Assembly (NCBI RefSeq): GCF_023349125.1 | Contig: NZ_JAKIKT010000014.1 | Coordinates: forward strand, 21,243-85,242 | Length of the DNA: 64,000 nucleotides | Direction: 5' to 3' | DNA from: Shewanella corallii | Lineage (GTDB): Bacteria > Pseudomonadota > Gammaproteobacteria > Enterobacterales > Shewanellaceae | Shown: positions 41,284 through 49,811 of the stretch, in pieces | Position numbering within the stretch: the first letter of the stretch is position 1 | How the letters are laid out: each line of letters starts with the position of its first letter | Notes under the pieces: generated by a model | The model's database searches: none | What the model saw: the letters and a program-made list of their open reading frames with translations, nothing else | Told to the model about the DNA's origin: nothing | Program-made: the position numbers and the translations under genes

Positions 41284-41975
41284 AATGGACGCCTCCTGCG
41301 ACTGACCCACAGCAGGACTATGCCACTCAGTGCTGAAATCAATGCCAGAGAGGCGGCTATTTGCAGCAGTGGATTATGGATATTCTCGCGGGTGTCATAA
41401 TCCATAATGTGCAGCATCCAGAACAGATCGAAAACCTGCCAGTAGTCGTGGCGTTTGCTGATCAGCTCTCCCGTTTGCGCGTTGAGATAGAGTCGGGGCT
41501 GTCCCACACCTGTAAAGCTCACCTGCCAAACCGGTGGTGTGATCCAACTGACTTCGTCAGGTGGAGTTTCCAATAAAGCGGCAGTAATCGGTTCACCCGC
41601 GCCATTAAATCTGGCCAGGGCCGCCTCAATTGCCTGATTGCGGTTCAGTGTCTCGGGCAAGGTCCGTCCATCGACAGCAGAAATCAGTAAACTCCGTTCG
41701 TTCTGATTAACCAGATAGGCCGGGCCACTGGGATGGGCCAACAGGCGAAACGATGAAATGGGCCCTAGACGGCTTTGTATGTCAGCGGGTTGCACTTTAA
41801 CGGTATCCGCTGCAATGACGGCAGTCTGAGTTGGCGCGATCAGATGCTGGCCCCGGATAAAATTAATATCCATCAATACCATGTAACAACCGGTAATCAG
41901 CCAGATCATTATTTGAATGCCAACCACCAGGTTCAGGCTGTTATGTATTTTTCTTGTGCCAGCACTGGAAATCAT
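41280..41975 (-). CDS. PepSY-associated TM-helix protein
   Basis: 231 residues and a shorter relative of the next gene. TM1 (about 14-36) begins IHNSLNLVVGIQIMIWLITG, and a periplasmic PepSY-like portion spans about 45-180. WMLHIMDYDTRENIHNP leads to a second helix (about 203-224) and the stop follows a basic RRRRP tail. Conserved His before TM1 and in the LHIMDY motif could bind heme (inference). It is translationally coupled to the ferredoxin-fused gene, so the two likely form one complex. The start is a weakly supported ATG. Confidence 0.78.
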   Translation of the reverse strand: MISSAGTRKIHNSLNLVVGIQIMIWLITGCYMVLMDINFIRGQHLIAPTQTAVIAADTVKVQPADIQSRLGPISSFRLLAHPSGPAYLVNQNERSLLISAVDGRTLPETLNRNQAIEAALARFNGAGEPITAALLETPPDEVSWITPPVWQVSFTGVGQPRLYLNAQTGELISKRHDYWQVFDLFWMLHIMDYDTRENIHNPLLQIAASLALISALSGIVLLWVSRRRRPL

Positions 41976-42172
41976 CTCAGTTGGAATAAATTGATGAGTG
42001 TTGTCAATATGTTAACTTATTCTTTCCGCCAGTGACCAGTCAGGTAATCAATCTGGATTGCTGATCTGAATGTTGACGATACTTTCGCCACCTGATTTCC
42101 CACTCAACTGACCCGCAGGCCTGCTGTGGGTGCATTTTTTCACCAAAATTCACTTAATTAGCGTTCAGCTTT

Positions 42173-42187
42173 TCCACAAATTCCCAC
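42173..42187 (-). promoter_or_regulatory. inverted upstream MraZ-box candidate
   Basis: TCCACAAATTCCCAC is the exact reverse complement of 42294-42308, the first two MraZ boxes downstream of the mraZ promoter. It lies 69 bp upstream of the -35. The rest of 41976-42172 shows no gene. Confidence 0.55.
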
Positions 42188-42255
42188 TTTATCAACCAAG
42201 TGTTCATACCCTGAAAACTCCCTTATAACCCGCTTGAAGACTGGCCTTGGGCAGC

Positions 42256-42285
42256 TTGACAATGCTTGCAGCCTGTCCCTAAACT
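42256..42285 (+). promoter_or_regulatory. mraZ (division cluster) promoter
   Basis: Consensus TTGACA (42256-42261), an 18-nt spacer and TAAACT (42280-42285), immediately before the MraZ boxes. Confidence 0.65.
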
Positions 42286-42294
42286 TAGCAGTTG

Positions 42295-42319
42295 TGGGAA
42301 TTTGTGGATTTTTGTGGAT
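42295..42319 (+). promoter_or_regulatory. MraZ binding boxes
   Basis: Three TGGRN units with exact 10-bp periodicity: TGGGA (42295-42299), TGGAT (42305-42309) and TGGAT (42315-42319). MraZ is known to bind TGGGN direct repeats with 5-nt spacers. Their position just after the promoter fits autorepression. Confidence 0.75.
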
Positions 42320-42349
42320 CATGTAATCGGAATACAGGAATAAAGACTA

Positions 42350-42820
42350 ATGTTTCGTGGGGCCAGCTCGATTAATCTCGATGCCAAAGGACGGATCGCC
42401 ATACCTGTGCGGTACCGCGAAGCCCTGCGCGATCATCAGGATCCGGCCATGGCTGGTCACCTGGTGCTTACCGTCGATATCAAGTCTGCCTGCCTGTTGC
42501 TCTACCCCCTCTGGGAATGGAACAAAGTTGAAGAGAAGCTTTTCCAGTTGTCTGACACTCAACCTACTGAGCGCGCACTGAAACGCAAATTGTTGGGATA
42601 CGCCCATGAACTTGAACTGGATTCCAATGGTCGAATCCTGTTGCCACCACCTTTGCGTCAATACGCAGGGCTGAACAAGAAAGCCATGCTGGTGGGGCAG
42701 TTTAACAAGTTTGAGTTATGGGATGAACAAAGCTGGATGCAGCAGATTGCCGATGATCAACAAGTAATCCAGGAAACTGAGCTGGACGCCAATGAGCGTT
42801 TGGCTGATTTCTCATTGTAA
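42350..42820 (+). CDS. mraZ: transcriptional regulator MraZ
   Basis: 156 residues with two SpoVT/AbrB-like MraZ repeats: MFRGASSINLDAKGRIAIPVRYR and YAHELELDSNGRILLPPPLR. In E. coli MraZ forms a ring that binds TGGGN repeats and represses its own operon, and its activity is countered by RsmH. It is the first gene of the cluster, directly behind its own boxes. The ribosome site AGGA lies about 10 nt before the ATG. Confidence 0.97.
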   Translation: MFRGASSINLDAKGRIAIPVRYREALRDHQDPAMAGHLVLTVDIKSACLLLYPLWEWNKVEEKLFQLSDTQPTERALKRKLLGYAHELELDSNGRILLPPPLRQYAGLNKKAMLVGQFNKFELWDEQSWMQQIADDQQVIQETELDANERLADFSL

Positions 42821-42845
42821 TGAATTTAATTGAAAGAAGAGTGCC

Positions 42846-43787
42846 ATGAGCCAGGAATTTGCCCATTTAACCGTATTGCTTGATGAAACCGTTGACGGTC
42901 TCAATATCCGTCCTGACGGCATCTATATCGACGGTACCTTTGGCCGTGGCGGGCACTCTCGTCTGGTGCTGCAGCAGCTTGGTGAAAACGGTCGCCTTAT
43001 TGCCATTGACCGCGATCCACAGGCGATTGAAGCTGCTAAGCAGTTTGCCGATGACAAGCGTTTCCAGATTGTTCACGGTGGGTTCGGCCAGCTGGCTGAC
43101 TATGTGGAAGATCTGGGGCTGACCGGCAAGATTGACGGTGTACTGCTGGATCTTGGGGTGTCTTCACCTCAGTTGGACGATGCCGATCGTGGCTTCAGTT
43201 TTCTGCGCGATGGTCCTTTGGATATGCGCATGGATAACAGTCAGGGTGAAACCGCTGCCCAGTGGCTGGCCAGAGCCGAGATTGAAGATATGGCCTGGGT
43301 TTTTAAAACCTTTGGTGAAGAGCGTAACGGCCGTCATATCGCCCGTTGTATTGCAGCAGACAGAGAAAAAGAGCCATTTGAACGCACCAAGCAGCTGGCT
43401 GACTTGATCGCTCGTGTGGCCAAAACCAAGGAGCGCAACAAGCATCCGGCGACCCGGGTGTTTCAGGCGATCCGTATTTATATCAACAGTGAGTTGGAGC
43501 AGATTGAGCAGGCGCTGGAAGGTTCTCTTAAGGCACTGGCTCCACAGGGAAGGCTGTCCATTATCAGCTTCCACTCACTGGAAGACAGAATCGTTAAGCG
43601 CTTTATCCGCAAGCACTCCCAGAAGGAGGAGGTGCCTTACGGCTTGCCTGTGACTGAAGAGCAGATCAGCAGCAACCGTAAGCTCAAGCCTGTGGGCAAA
43701 GCGATGAAACCATCAGAGGTGGAATTGGAGCGTAACCCACGCGCCCGCAGCAGCGTTTTGCGTGTGGCTGAGCGTCTGGATTACTGA
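42846..43787 (+). CDS. rsmH: 16S rRNA m4C1402 methyltransferase RsmH
   Basis: SAM-dependent N4-methylation of C1402 in 16S rRNA, formerly MraW. It has 313 residues, same as E. coli. The SAM motif YIDGTFGRGGHSRLVL, DGVLLDLGVSSPQLDDADRGFSF, and the C-terminal SFHSLEDRIVKRFI and RNPRARSSVLRVAER are clear. It follows mraZ after 25 bp and precedes ftsL by about 20 bp, in the invariant cluster order. Confidence 0.98.
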   Translation: MSQEFAHLTVLLDETVDGLNIRPDGIYIDGTFGRGGHSRLVLQQLGENGRLIAIDRDPQAIEAAKQFADDKRFQIVHGGFGQLADYVEDLGLTGKIDGVLLDLGVSSPQLDDADRGFSFLRDGPLDMRMDNSQGETAAQWLARAEIEDMAWVFKTFGEERNGRHIARCIAADREKEPFERTKQLADLIARVAKTKERNKHPATRVFQAIRIYINSELEQIEQALEGSLKALAPQGRLSIISFHSLEDRIVKRFIRKHSQKEEVPYGLPVTEEQISSNRKLKPVGKAMKPSEVELERNPRARSSVLRVAERLDY

Positions 43788-43807
43788 ACAGGGAATTGGA
43801 TACGCGA

Positions 43808-44122
43808 GTGAGCAAGTCACAACTGAACTTAACCCGCATTGTGTTGCTGGATCTCTGGCATCACAAGTGGCTGTGCCTGTTGGCGCTGACAGTTGTGCTG
43901 AATGCTGTGGCTGTGGTGTATGCCAGCCATGTTAATCGTCAGCAGATCAGTAAGTGGGATCAGTTGTTGCAACAGCGGGACAGGCTGGATATTGAATGGC
44001 GCAATTTACTGCTGGAAGAGCAGGCCCAGACAGAGCACAGCAAGATTACCCGCATTGCTACCAAGGAGTTGGGGATGCACAGACCTGCCCCGAGTGAAGA
44101 AGTGGTCGTGAGAGTGCCATGA
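43808..44122 (+). CDS. ftsL: cell division protein FtsL
   Basis: About 104 residues from the GTG at 43808 (MSKSQLNLTRIVLLDL). A TTG at 43796 would add four residues but sits only one base after the AGGGAA site. One transmembrane helix (about 21-42) is followed by a periplasmic coiled coil (QLLQQRDRLDIEWRNLLLEEQAQ) and the terminal KELGMHRP seen in FtsL. It forms the FtsQLB complex that activates FtsWI. The ftsI ATG overlaps its stop. Confidence 0.92.
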   Translation: MSKSQLNLTRIVLLDLWHHKWLCLLALTVVLNAVAVVYASHVNRQQISKWDQLLQQRDRLDIEWRNLLLEEQAQTEHSKITRIATKELGMHRPAPSEEVVVRVP

Positions 44123-45870
44123 GCAGAAAAACCAAACAGGCCAAGCGTAATCAGAAACCTACCTTGATCCCTATGCGGGTTCAGGTGGTGCTGTTTTTTG
44201 TGTGCCTGCTGTTTGGCGCTCTGGTGGCTCGTGCTGCATATATTCAGATTATTGAACCGGGCAAGTTGCGCCACGAAAGCGATATGCGCTCGCTGCGCAC
44301 CACCAGTAACGAGGTGCAGCGGGGACTGATCACTGACCGTAATGGTGAAATGCTGGCGGTCAGCGTACCGGTTAAGGCGGTTTATGCCGATCCCAAGCGG
44401 GTGTTTGATCATGATGGCTTCAAGCCGGGCAATGACAAACGCTGGCAGGCACTGGCGGATGTGTTGCATCTGGATGAAGCCGATATGGTTGCCCGCATCA
44501 AACGCAACCCCAAGAGTCGCTTTACTTACCTGAAGCGTCAGGTCACCCCGGAAGTGGGTGAGTATATCAAGCAGCTGAAATTAAAAGGTATTTCTCTTCG
44601 CGAAGAGTCCCGTCGTTACTATCCAAGTGGCGAGATTACCGCCCAGGTTGTGGGGATCACCAATATCGATGATGTCGGTATTGAAGGGATTGAGAAAACT
44701 TACAACGATTGGCTGACCGGCAGTCCTTCCAAGCAGAAGGTGCGTAAATCCCGCGATGGCAAGGTGGTTGAACGTCTGGGTGTGGTTCAGGAGGGCGAGA
44801 AACCCAATGATCTGGTGCTGAGTATTGATCAGCGAATCCAGTCCCTGGCCTATCGCGAGCTGAAAAAAGCGACCGAACTGAATCAGGCTACCGGCGGCAG
44901 TGTGGTGGTACTGGATGTACACTCGGGCGAGATCCTCGCCATGGTGAATACGCCATCCTACAACCCCAATTCAAGAGATCAGCTGCAAAGCTTCCGCATG
45001 CGCAACCGCGCTGTGACCGATACCTTTGAGCCGGGTTCAACCCTTAAGCCCTTTGTGGTGGCCGCAGCCCTGCAGGCAGGTGTGGTGAAGTCCGACGAGC
45101 TTATCCCAACTTCTCCCGGTTGGATGCGTATTGGTGGCCGTCAGGTGCGTGATGCCGTCAACTACGGCGATATGTCGCTGGCAAAAATTCTGGTCAAGTC
45201 CAGTAACGTGGGTGTGAGTAAGCTGGCTCTGTCCATGCCGGTTGAGCAGTTGCTGGGAACCTATTACAGCATGGGGCTGGGCAGCCAGTCAGGCAGTGAT
45301 CTGACAGGTGAAAACTCAGGTCTGATTCGCGAGCGTTATCGTTGGTCTGACTTCGAACGCGCGACTCTTTCTTTTGGTTATGGCCTGACTGCAACCACAC
45401 TGCAGCTGGCGCGTATGTACGCCACGCTTGGCTCGGGTGGTCTGCTCAAGCCGGTATCAATTCTGAAAATGAAAACCCCGCCTGAAGGCGAACGTGTGCT
45501 GTCTGCTGATGTGGCAGAGGATGTGATGCATATGCTGGTCGGGGTAACGGAAAAGGGCGGTACCGCCCGTAAAGCTCATATTGAAGGTTATCCCGTTGCC
45601 GGTAAGACAGGTACCAGCCGTAAGGCGATTGCCGGTGGCTATGGGGATGACTACTGGGCGCTGTTTGCTGGTGTGGCTCCGGTGAATAACCCAAGATTGG
45701 CTATTGCCGTGGTAGTGAATGATCCCAAAGGGGACAGATACTACGGCGGTGACGTGGCAGGCCCGGTATTTGCGAACGTAATGTCCGGTGCGCTGCAGAT
45801 GTTGAATGTAGAACCTGTAACCCAACGCGAACAATTGCAGTTGGCGTCGGTTAAGGGGAGAGCAGAATGA
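44119..45870 (+). CDS. ftsI: peptidoglycan transpeptidase FtsI (PBP3)
   Basis: 583 residues (E. coli 588), division-specific class B penicillin-binding protein. A cytoplasmic tail and one TM helix (about 18-38) are followed by the pedestal domain. The transpeptidase domain has the SxxK nucleophile at Ser307 (EPGSTLKP), the SxN motif in KSSNVGVSK and K496 of KTGTS. It cross-links septal peptidoglycan with FtsW. ATGA overlaps join it to ftsL and murE. Confidence 0.98.
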   Translation: MSRKTKQAKRNQKPTLIPMRVQVVLFFVCLLFGALVARAAYIQIIEPGKLRHESDMRSLRTTSNEVQRGLITDRNGEMLAVSVPVKAVYADPKRVFDHDGFKPGNDKRWQALADVLHLDEADMVARIKRNPKSRFTYLKRQVTPEVGEYIKQLKLKGISLREESRRYYPSGEITAQVVGITNIDDVGIEGIEKTYNDWLTGSPSKQKVRKSRDGKVVERLGVVQEGEKPNDLVLSIDQRIQSLAYRELKKATELNQATGGSVVVLDVHSGEILAMVNTPSYNPNSRDQLQSFRMRNRAVTDTFEPGSTLKPFVVAAALQAGVVKSDELIPTSPGWMRIGGRQVRDAVNYGDMSLAKILVKSSNVGVSKLALSMPVEQLLGTYYSMGLGSQSGSDLTGENSGLIRERYRWSDFERATLSFGYGLTATTLQLARMYATLGSGGLLKPVSILKMKTPPEGERVLSADVAEDVMHMLVGVTEKGGTARKAHIEGYPVAGKTGTSRKAIAGGYGDDYWALFAGVAPVNNPRLAIAVVVNDPKGDRYYGGDVAGPVFANVMSGALQMLNVEPVTQREQLQLASVKGRAE

Positions 45871-47357
45871 TGTACTTACGGGATCTGCTGGCTCCCTGGA
45901 TGCACTATGCCGGGAATGAACAAACCGGCGATTTGACTTTGGACAGCCGGGCCATCAAGCCCGGCAGTGTGTTTGTTGCTGTGCCCGGTCACGCGACTGA
46001 CGGTCGTAACTATGTTGCCAAAGCACTGGAAAATGGCGCGGTCGCCTGTCTGGTGCACACGGATGATGCGGAGCAGCATGGCCAGGTCTCCAATGACAAT
46101 GGCCTGATGATTTACTTCCATGACCTTGTTCATCAGGTGTCAGCCCTGGCAGCCCAGGCATGGCCCCTGCTACCGGAAAAACTCAAGGTTATTGGTATTA
46201 CCGGTACCAATGGCAAGACCTCGGTCAGCCAATTGATCGCTCAACTGCTGGTGCTCAACGGCCAGCGTGCCGCGGTAATGGGCACCATGGGTAACGGCGA
46301 GTGGCGCAATGCTGACCCTGCCAGCCTGCATGATGTGGGCAATACCACCGCGGATCCTCTGACTATTATGCGTCAGCTTAATGGCTTTGAGCGTGACGGC
46401 CTGAGTGCCTGCGCCATGGAAGTCTCCAGCCATGGTCTGGTTCAGGGACGGGTGGATGCTGTGCCGTTCAAGGTCGCGGTGTTTACCAATCTGAGCCGCG
46501 ATCACCTCGATTATCATGGCGATATGATCAGTTATGGCGCTGCCAAAAAGCGCCTGCTGGACTTTGCCAGCGTGCAGTCGGCACTGATTAATCTGGACGA
46601 TGCCATTGGTCAGGCCTGGTATTCCACCAACCCTGATCGGTACACAGGTTTCTCTACCGAAGGGCATGCCGACGCCGACTATTTTGTCACCGACGTTGAG
46701 TATCACCCCGCCGGTGTCAGCGCCACGGTGAATTGGCCCGGAGCCAGTGCACGCATCCAGTCCCCTTTGTTGGGTGCATTTAATCTGTCCAACCTTCTGG
46801 CTGCACTGAGCGCACTCCATGCCTGTGGCTTTGATATGTCCGCCATGTGTGCTGCTGTGTGCAGGCTCAAGCCGGTTGCCGGTCGTATGGAGTGTTTCCC
46901 CGCTGAAGGTAAGCCCACTTTGGTGGTCGACTATGCTCACACGCCGGATGGTCTGGAGCAGGCATTGAAAGCGGCCCGCATTCACAGCGAAGGCAAATTA
47001 TGGTGTCTGTTTGGCTGTGGCGGTGATCGTGACAAGGGCAAGCGCCCCATGATGGCAGCAGTGGCGGAAGCATTCGCCGACGGCATTATGCTGACCAGCG
47101 ACAATACCCGCAGTGAAGATCCCATGGCGATTATTGCTGATATGCAGGCGGGTCTTAAACAGCCTGATTTAGCGCTGGTTAATCCGGATCGCCGTGACGC
47201 CATCAAACAAGTTTATTCCCGTGCCAGTGCTGGTGACATAGTGCTGCTGGCTGGTAAGGGACACGAAACCTATCAGGAAATAGCAGGCGTGAAGCATGAC
47301 TATGACGAGCGGGCTCTGGCCGCAACCTTGGCTGCGCAGGCAGTAGGGGAGGCGTAA
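45867..47357 (+). CDS. murE: UDP-MurNAc-tripeptide synthetase MurE
   Basis: Adds meso-diaminopimelate to UDP-MurNAc-L-Ala-D-Glu. It has 496 residues (E. coli 495). The ATP loop GTNGKTS is at 113-119; the carbamylated-Lys region and AVFTNLSRDHLDYHGDM are conserved. The diaminopimelate-recognition motif, DNPR in E. coli, reads DNTR at 412-415, so the Arg is kept but Pro is Thr. It overlaps ftsI by 4 bp and murF by 1 bp. Confidence 0.97.
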   Translation: MMYLRDLLAPWMHYAGNEQTGDLTLDSRAIKPGSVFVAVPGHATDGRNYVAKALENGAVACLVHTDDAEQHGQVSNDNGLMIYFHDLVHQVSALAAQAWPLLPEKLKVIGITGTNGKTSVSQLIAQLLVLNGQRAAVMGTMGNGEWRNADPASLHDVGNTTADPLTIMRQLNGFERDGLSACAMEVSSHGLVQGRVDAVPFKVAVFTNLSRDHLDYHGDMISYGAAKKRLLDFASVQSALINLDDAIGQAWYSTNPDRYTGFSTEGHADADYFVTDVEYHPAGVSATVNWPGASARIQSPLLGAFNLSNLLAALSALHACGFDMSAMCAAVCRLKPVAGRMECFPAEGKPTLVVDYAHTPDGLEQALKAARIHSEGKLWCLFGCGGDRDKGKRPMMAAVAEAFADGIMLTSDNTRSEDPMAIIADMQAGLKQPDLALVNPDRRDAIKQVYSRASAGDIVLLAGKGHETYQEIAGVKHDYDERALAATLAAQAVGEA

Positions 47358-48724
47358 TGATCCGCGTTGAATTAACCCAATTGCTTGAGCCACTGCAGGC
47401 CATTTTAGTGGGTGATAACAAAAGCATTTCGAGCGTCACCACAGACAGTCGCAACATAGAGGCTGATGGTCTGTTTATCGCCCTGAAAGGTGAGCGTTTT
47501 GACGCGCACGATTTTGCTCAGACCGCAGTGGACAATGGTGCCGTTGCCCTTCTGGTGGAACGACAACTGGCCGTTGATGTGCCTCAACTTATTGTTGCTG
47601 ATTGCCACAAGGCATTGGGGCAACTGGGAGCCCTGGTCAGGCAGCAGGTCAACCCAAAGAGTCTGGCACTGACCGGATCTAACGGAAAAACATCGGTGAA
47701 AGAGATGGTTGCGACCATCTGCTCACAGCAACACCGGGTGCTCTATACCGCAGGCAATTTCAACAACGATATCGGCGTACCGCTGACGCTGTTGCGTTTG
47801 CAACCCGGCGATGAGATTGGCGTGTTTGAGTTGGGTGCCAACCATATCGGCGAAATTGATTACACCTCTGCGCTGGCGCGGCCAGATGTCGCTCTGGTGA
47901 ACAATGTAGCCAGTGCTCATCTCGAAGGCTTTGGTTCTGAGGCTGGTGTTGCCAAAGCCAAGTCTGAAATCTTCAATCATCTGGCTGAGGATGGTGTGGC
48001 CATCATCAATGCCGATGACCAATATTGCGATGTGATGTTGGCCGCAGCCGAGGGACACAGACAACTGACCTTTGGGATTGAAAACCACGCCGACGTGCAG
48101 GGTTTACAGCTTCAACCGGATGCTTTTGGTCGTTTCAGCTTTGAGTGCCGCGCAGGTAATGACTCGGTACAAATTCAGTTGCCGCTGGCCGGGCGTCATC
48201 AGGTGTCCAATGCACTGGCTGCCGCCGCTATCTGTCTGGCTGCGGGTTTCTCCTTGGGGGAAATTGCGACGGGCCTGAGCCTGCTTGAGCCGGTAAAAGG
48301 CCGCATGATGCCGGTGGAGCTGGGACGGGTGACTGCAGTTGATGACAGCTATAACGGTAACCCCGCCTCTGTGGGCGCGGCTATCAACTGGCTGAAAGAA
48401 ATTGAAGGAAATCGCGCCCTGGTACTGGGCGATTTGGGTGAATTAGGCGACAATGCGTCCCTTTTGCATGGCGAACTGGGGGCTTCGGCGAAGCAGGCAG
48501 GTATTAACCAACTGTTTTGTTTGGGAGAACTGTCCAGAGCGGCCAGTGAAGCATTCGGCTCAGCTCATTACACAGAGTTGGATGCACTGGTCAGCGCGTT
48601 AATCAGCCATATACAGGCGTTACCGGGACAGGTGACGGTATTGGTAAAAGGGTCGCGCAGCGCGGGGATGGAACGCGTTGTTGAGGCTTTGAAAGCCGCC
48701 TTCGGGCGCGGGGAGTTGTCTTAA
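47357..48724 (+). CDS. murF: UDP-MurNAc-pentapeptide synthetase MurF
   Basis: Adds D-Ala-D-Ala to complete UDP-MurNAc-pentapeptide. It has 455 residues (E. coli 452). The Mur-ligase ATP loop GSNGKTSVKEM, FELGANHIGEIDYTS and DDSYNGNPASV are diagnostic of MurF. Its start shares one base with the murE stop (TAATG), and its stop shares one base with the mraY start, so translation is tightly coupled. A D-Ala-D-Ala ligase is needed but is not in this cluster. Confidence 0.97.
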   Translation: MIRVELTQLLEPLQAILVGDNKSISSVTTDSRNIEADGLFIALKGERFDAHDFAQTAVDNGAVALLVERQLAVDVPQLIVADCHKALGQLGALVRQQVNPKSLALTGSNGKTSVKEMVATICSQQHRVLYTAGNFNNDIGVPLTLLRLQPGDEIGVFELGANHIGEIDYTSALARPDVALVNNVASAHLEGFGSEAGVAKAKSEIFNHLAEDGVAIINADDQYCDVMLAAAEGHRQLTFGIENHADVQGLQLQPDAFGRFSFECRAGNDSVQIQLPLAGRHQVSNALAAAAICLAAGFSLGEIATGLSLLEPVKGRMMPVELGRVTAVDDSYNGNPASVGAAINWLKEIEGNRALVLGDLGELGDNASLLHGELGASAKQAGINQLFCLGELSRAASEAFGSAHYTELDALVSALISHIQALPGQVTVLVKGSRSAGMERVVEALKAAFGRGELS

Positions 48725-49806
48725 TGCTGGTTTATCTGGCGGAATATCTAACCCAGTTTTATACCGGGTTTAACGTATTTTCTTACCTGACCTTCAGAGC
48801 GATTCTGGGCCTGCTCACTGCCCTTACTTTCAGTCTCTGGTGGGGACCTCGTCTGATCGAGCGTCTGCAATTGCTGCAGATCGGTCAGGTTGTTCGCAAT
48901 GATGGTCCTGAGTCTCACTTCAGCAAGCGTGGCACCCCAACCATGGGTGGTTTGTTGATCCTCGCCGGTATCTTTATTTCCGTGCTGCTGTGGGGGGATC
49001 TGGACAGCCGTTACGTTTGGGTGATGCTGTTTGTGCTGGGTGCCTTTGGCCTGATTGGTTTCATTGATGATTACCGCAAAGTGGTGCGCAAGAACACCGA
49101 TGGCCTGATTGCACGCTGGAAGTACCTGCTGCAGTCGTTGGGTGCGCTGGTTGTCGCCTTCTACCTGTATTACAGCGCTTCAGCTCCGGGTGAAACCCAG
49201 CTGGTTGTGCCTTTCTTCAAAGACGTGATGCCTCAACTGGGTGCGCTCTTTATCCTGCTGGCTTACTTCACCATTGTGGGTTCCAGTAATGCAGTAAACC
49301 TGACCGATGGTCTCGATGGTCTGGCAATTATGCCTACTGTCATGGTTGCTGCCGCCTTTGCACTGATCGCTTATTTGTCCGGTCACGTGCAGTTCTCTGC
49401 TTATTTGCATATCCCCTATCTGCCGGGTGCCGGTGAACTGGTGATCGTCTGTACCGCTATTGTGGGTGCCGGTCTGGGCTTCCTGTGGTTTAACACCTAT
49501 CCGGCTCAGGTCTTTATGGGCGATGTCGGCTCCCTGTCTCTGGGGGCTGCGCTGGGCACCATGGCAGTATTGGTGCGTCAGGAAATTTTGTTGGTGATCA
49601 TGGGCGGCGTTTTCGTGATGGAAACCCTTTCAGTCATCCTTCAGGTGGGCAGTTATAAACTGCGTGGTCAGCGGATTTTCCGCATGGCTCCTATCCACCA
49701 CCACTATGAGTTGAAAGGTTGGCCTGAGCCAAGAGTGATTGTCCGCTTCTGGATTATCTCTCTGTTCCTGGTGTTGCTGGGACTGGCCACCCTGAAACTG
49801 AGGTAA
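48724..49806 (+). CDS. mraY: phospho-MurNAc-pentapeptide transferase MraY
   Basis: Moves phospho-MurNAc-pentapeptide to undecaprenyl phosphate, making lipid I in the inner membrane. It has 360 residues, same as E. coli, and ten helices. Motifs: KRGTPTMGGLLIL, the Asp pair in GFIDDYRKV, the catalytic Asp in NAVNLTDGLDGLAI, and MAPIHHHYELKGW. It overlaps murF by one base. Confidence 0.98.
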   Translation: MLVYLAEYLTQFYTGFNVFSYLTFRAILGLLTALTFSLWWGPRLIERLQLLQIGQVVRNDGPESHFSKRGTPTMGGLLILAGIFISVLLWGDLDSRYVWVMLFVLGAFGLIGFIDDYRKVVRKNTDGLIARWKYLLQSLGALVVAFYLYYSASAPGETQLVVPFFKDVMPQLGALFILLAYFTIVGSSNAVNLTDGLDGLAIMPTVMVAAAFALIAYLSGHVQFSAYLHIPYLPGAGELVIVCTAIVGAGLGFLWFNTYPAQVFMGDVGSLSLGAALGTMAVLVRQEILLVIMGGVFVMETLSVILQVGSYKLRGQRIFRMAPIHHHYELKGWPEPRVIVRFWIISLFLVLLGLATLKLR

Positions 49807-49811
49807 TAGCG

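Noticed and set aside
41976..42060. Fur-box-like AT-rich sequence upstream of the PepSY operon
   Set aside because: No acceptable match to the GATAAT-type repeat was found, so iron control is not claimed.
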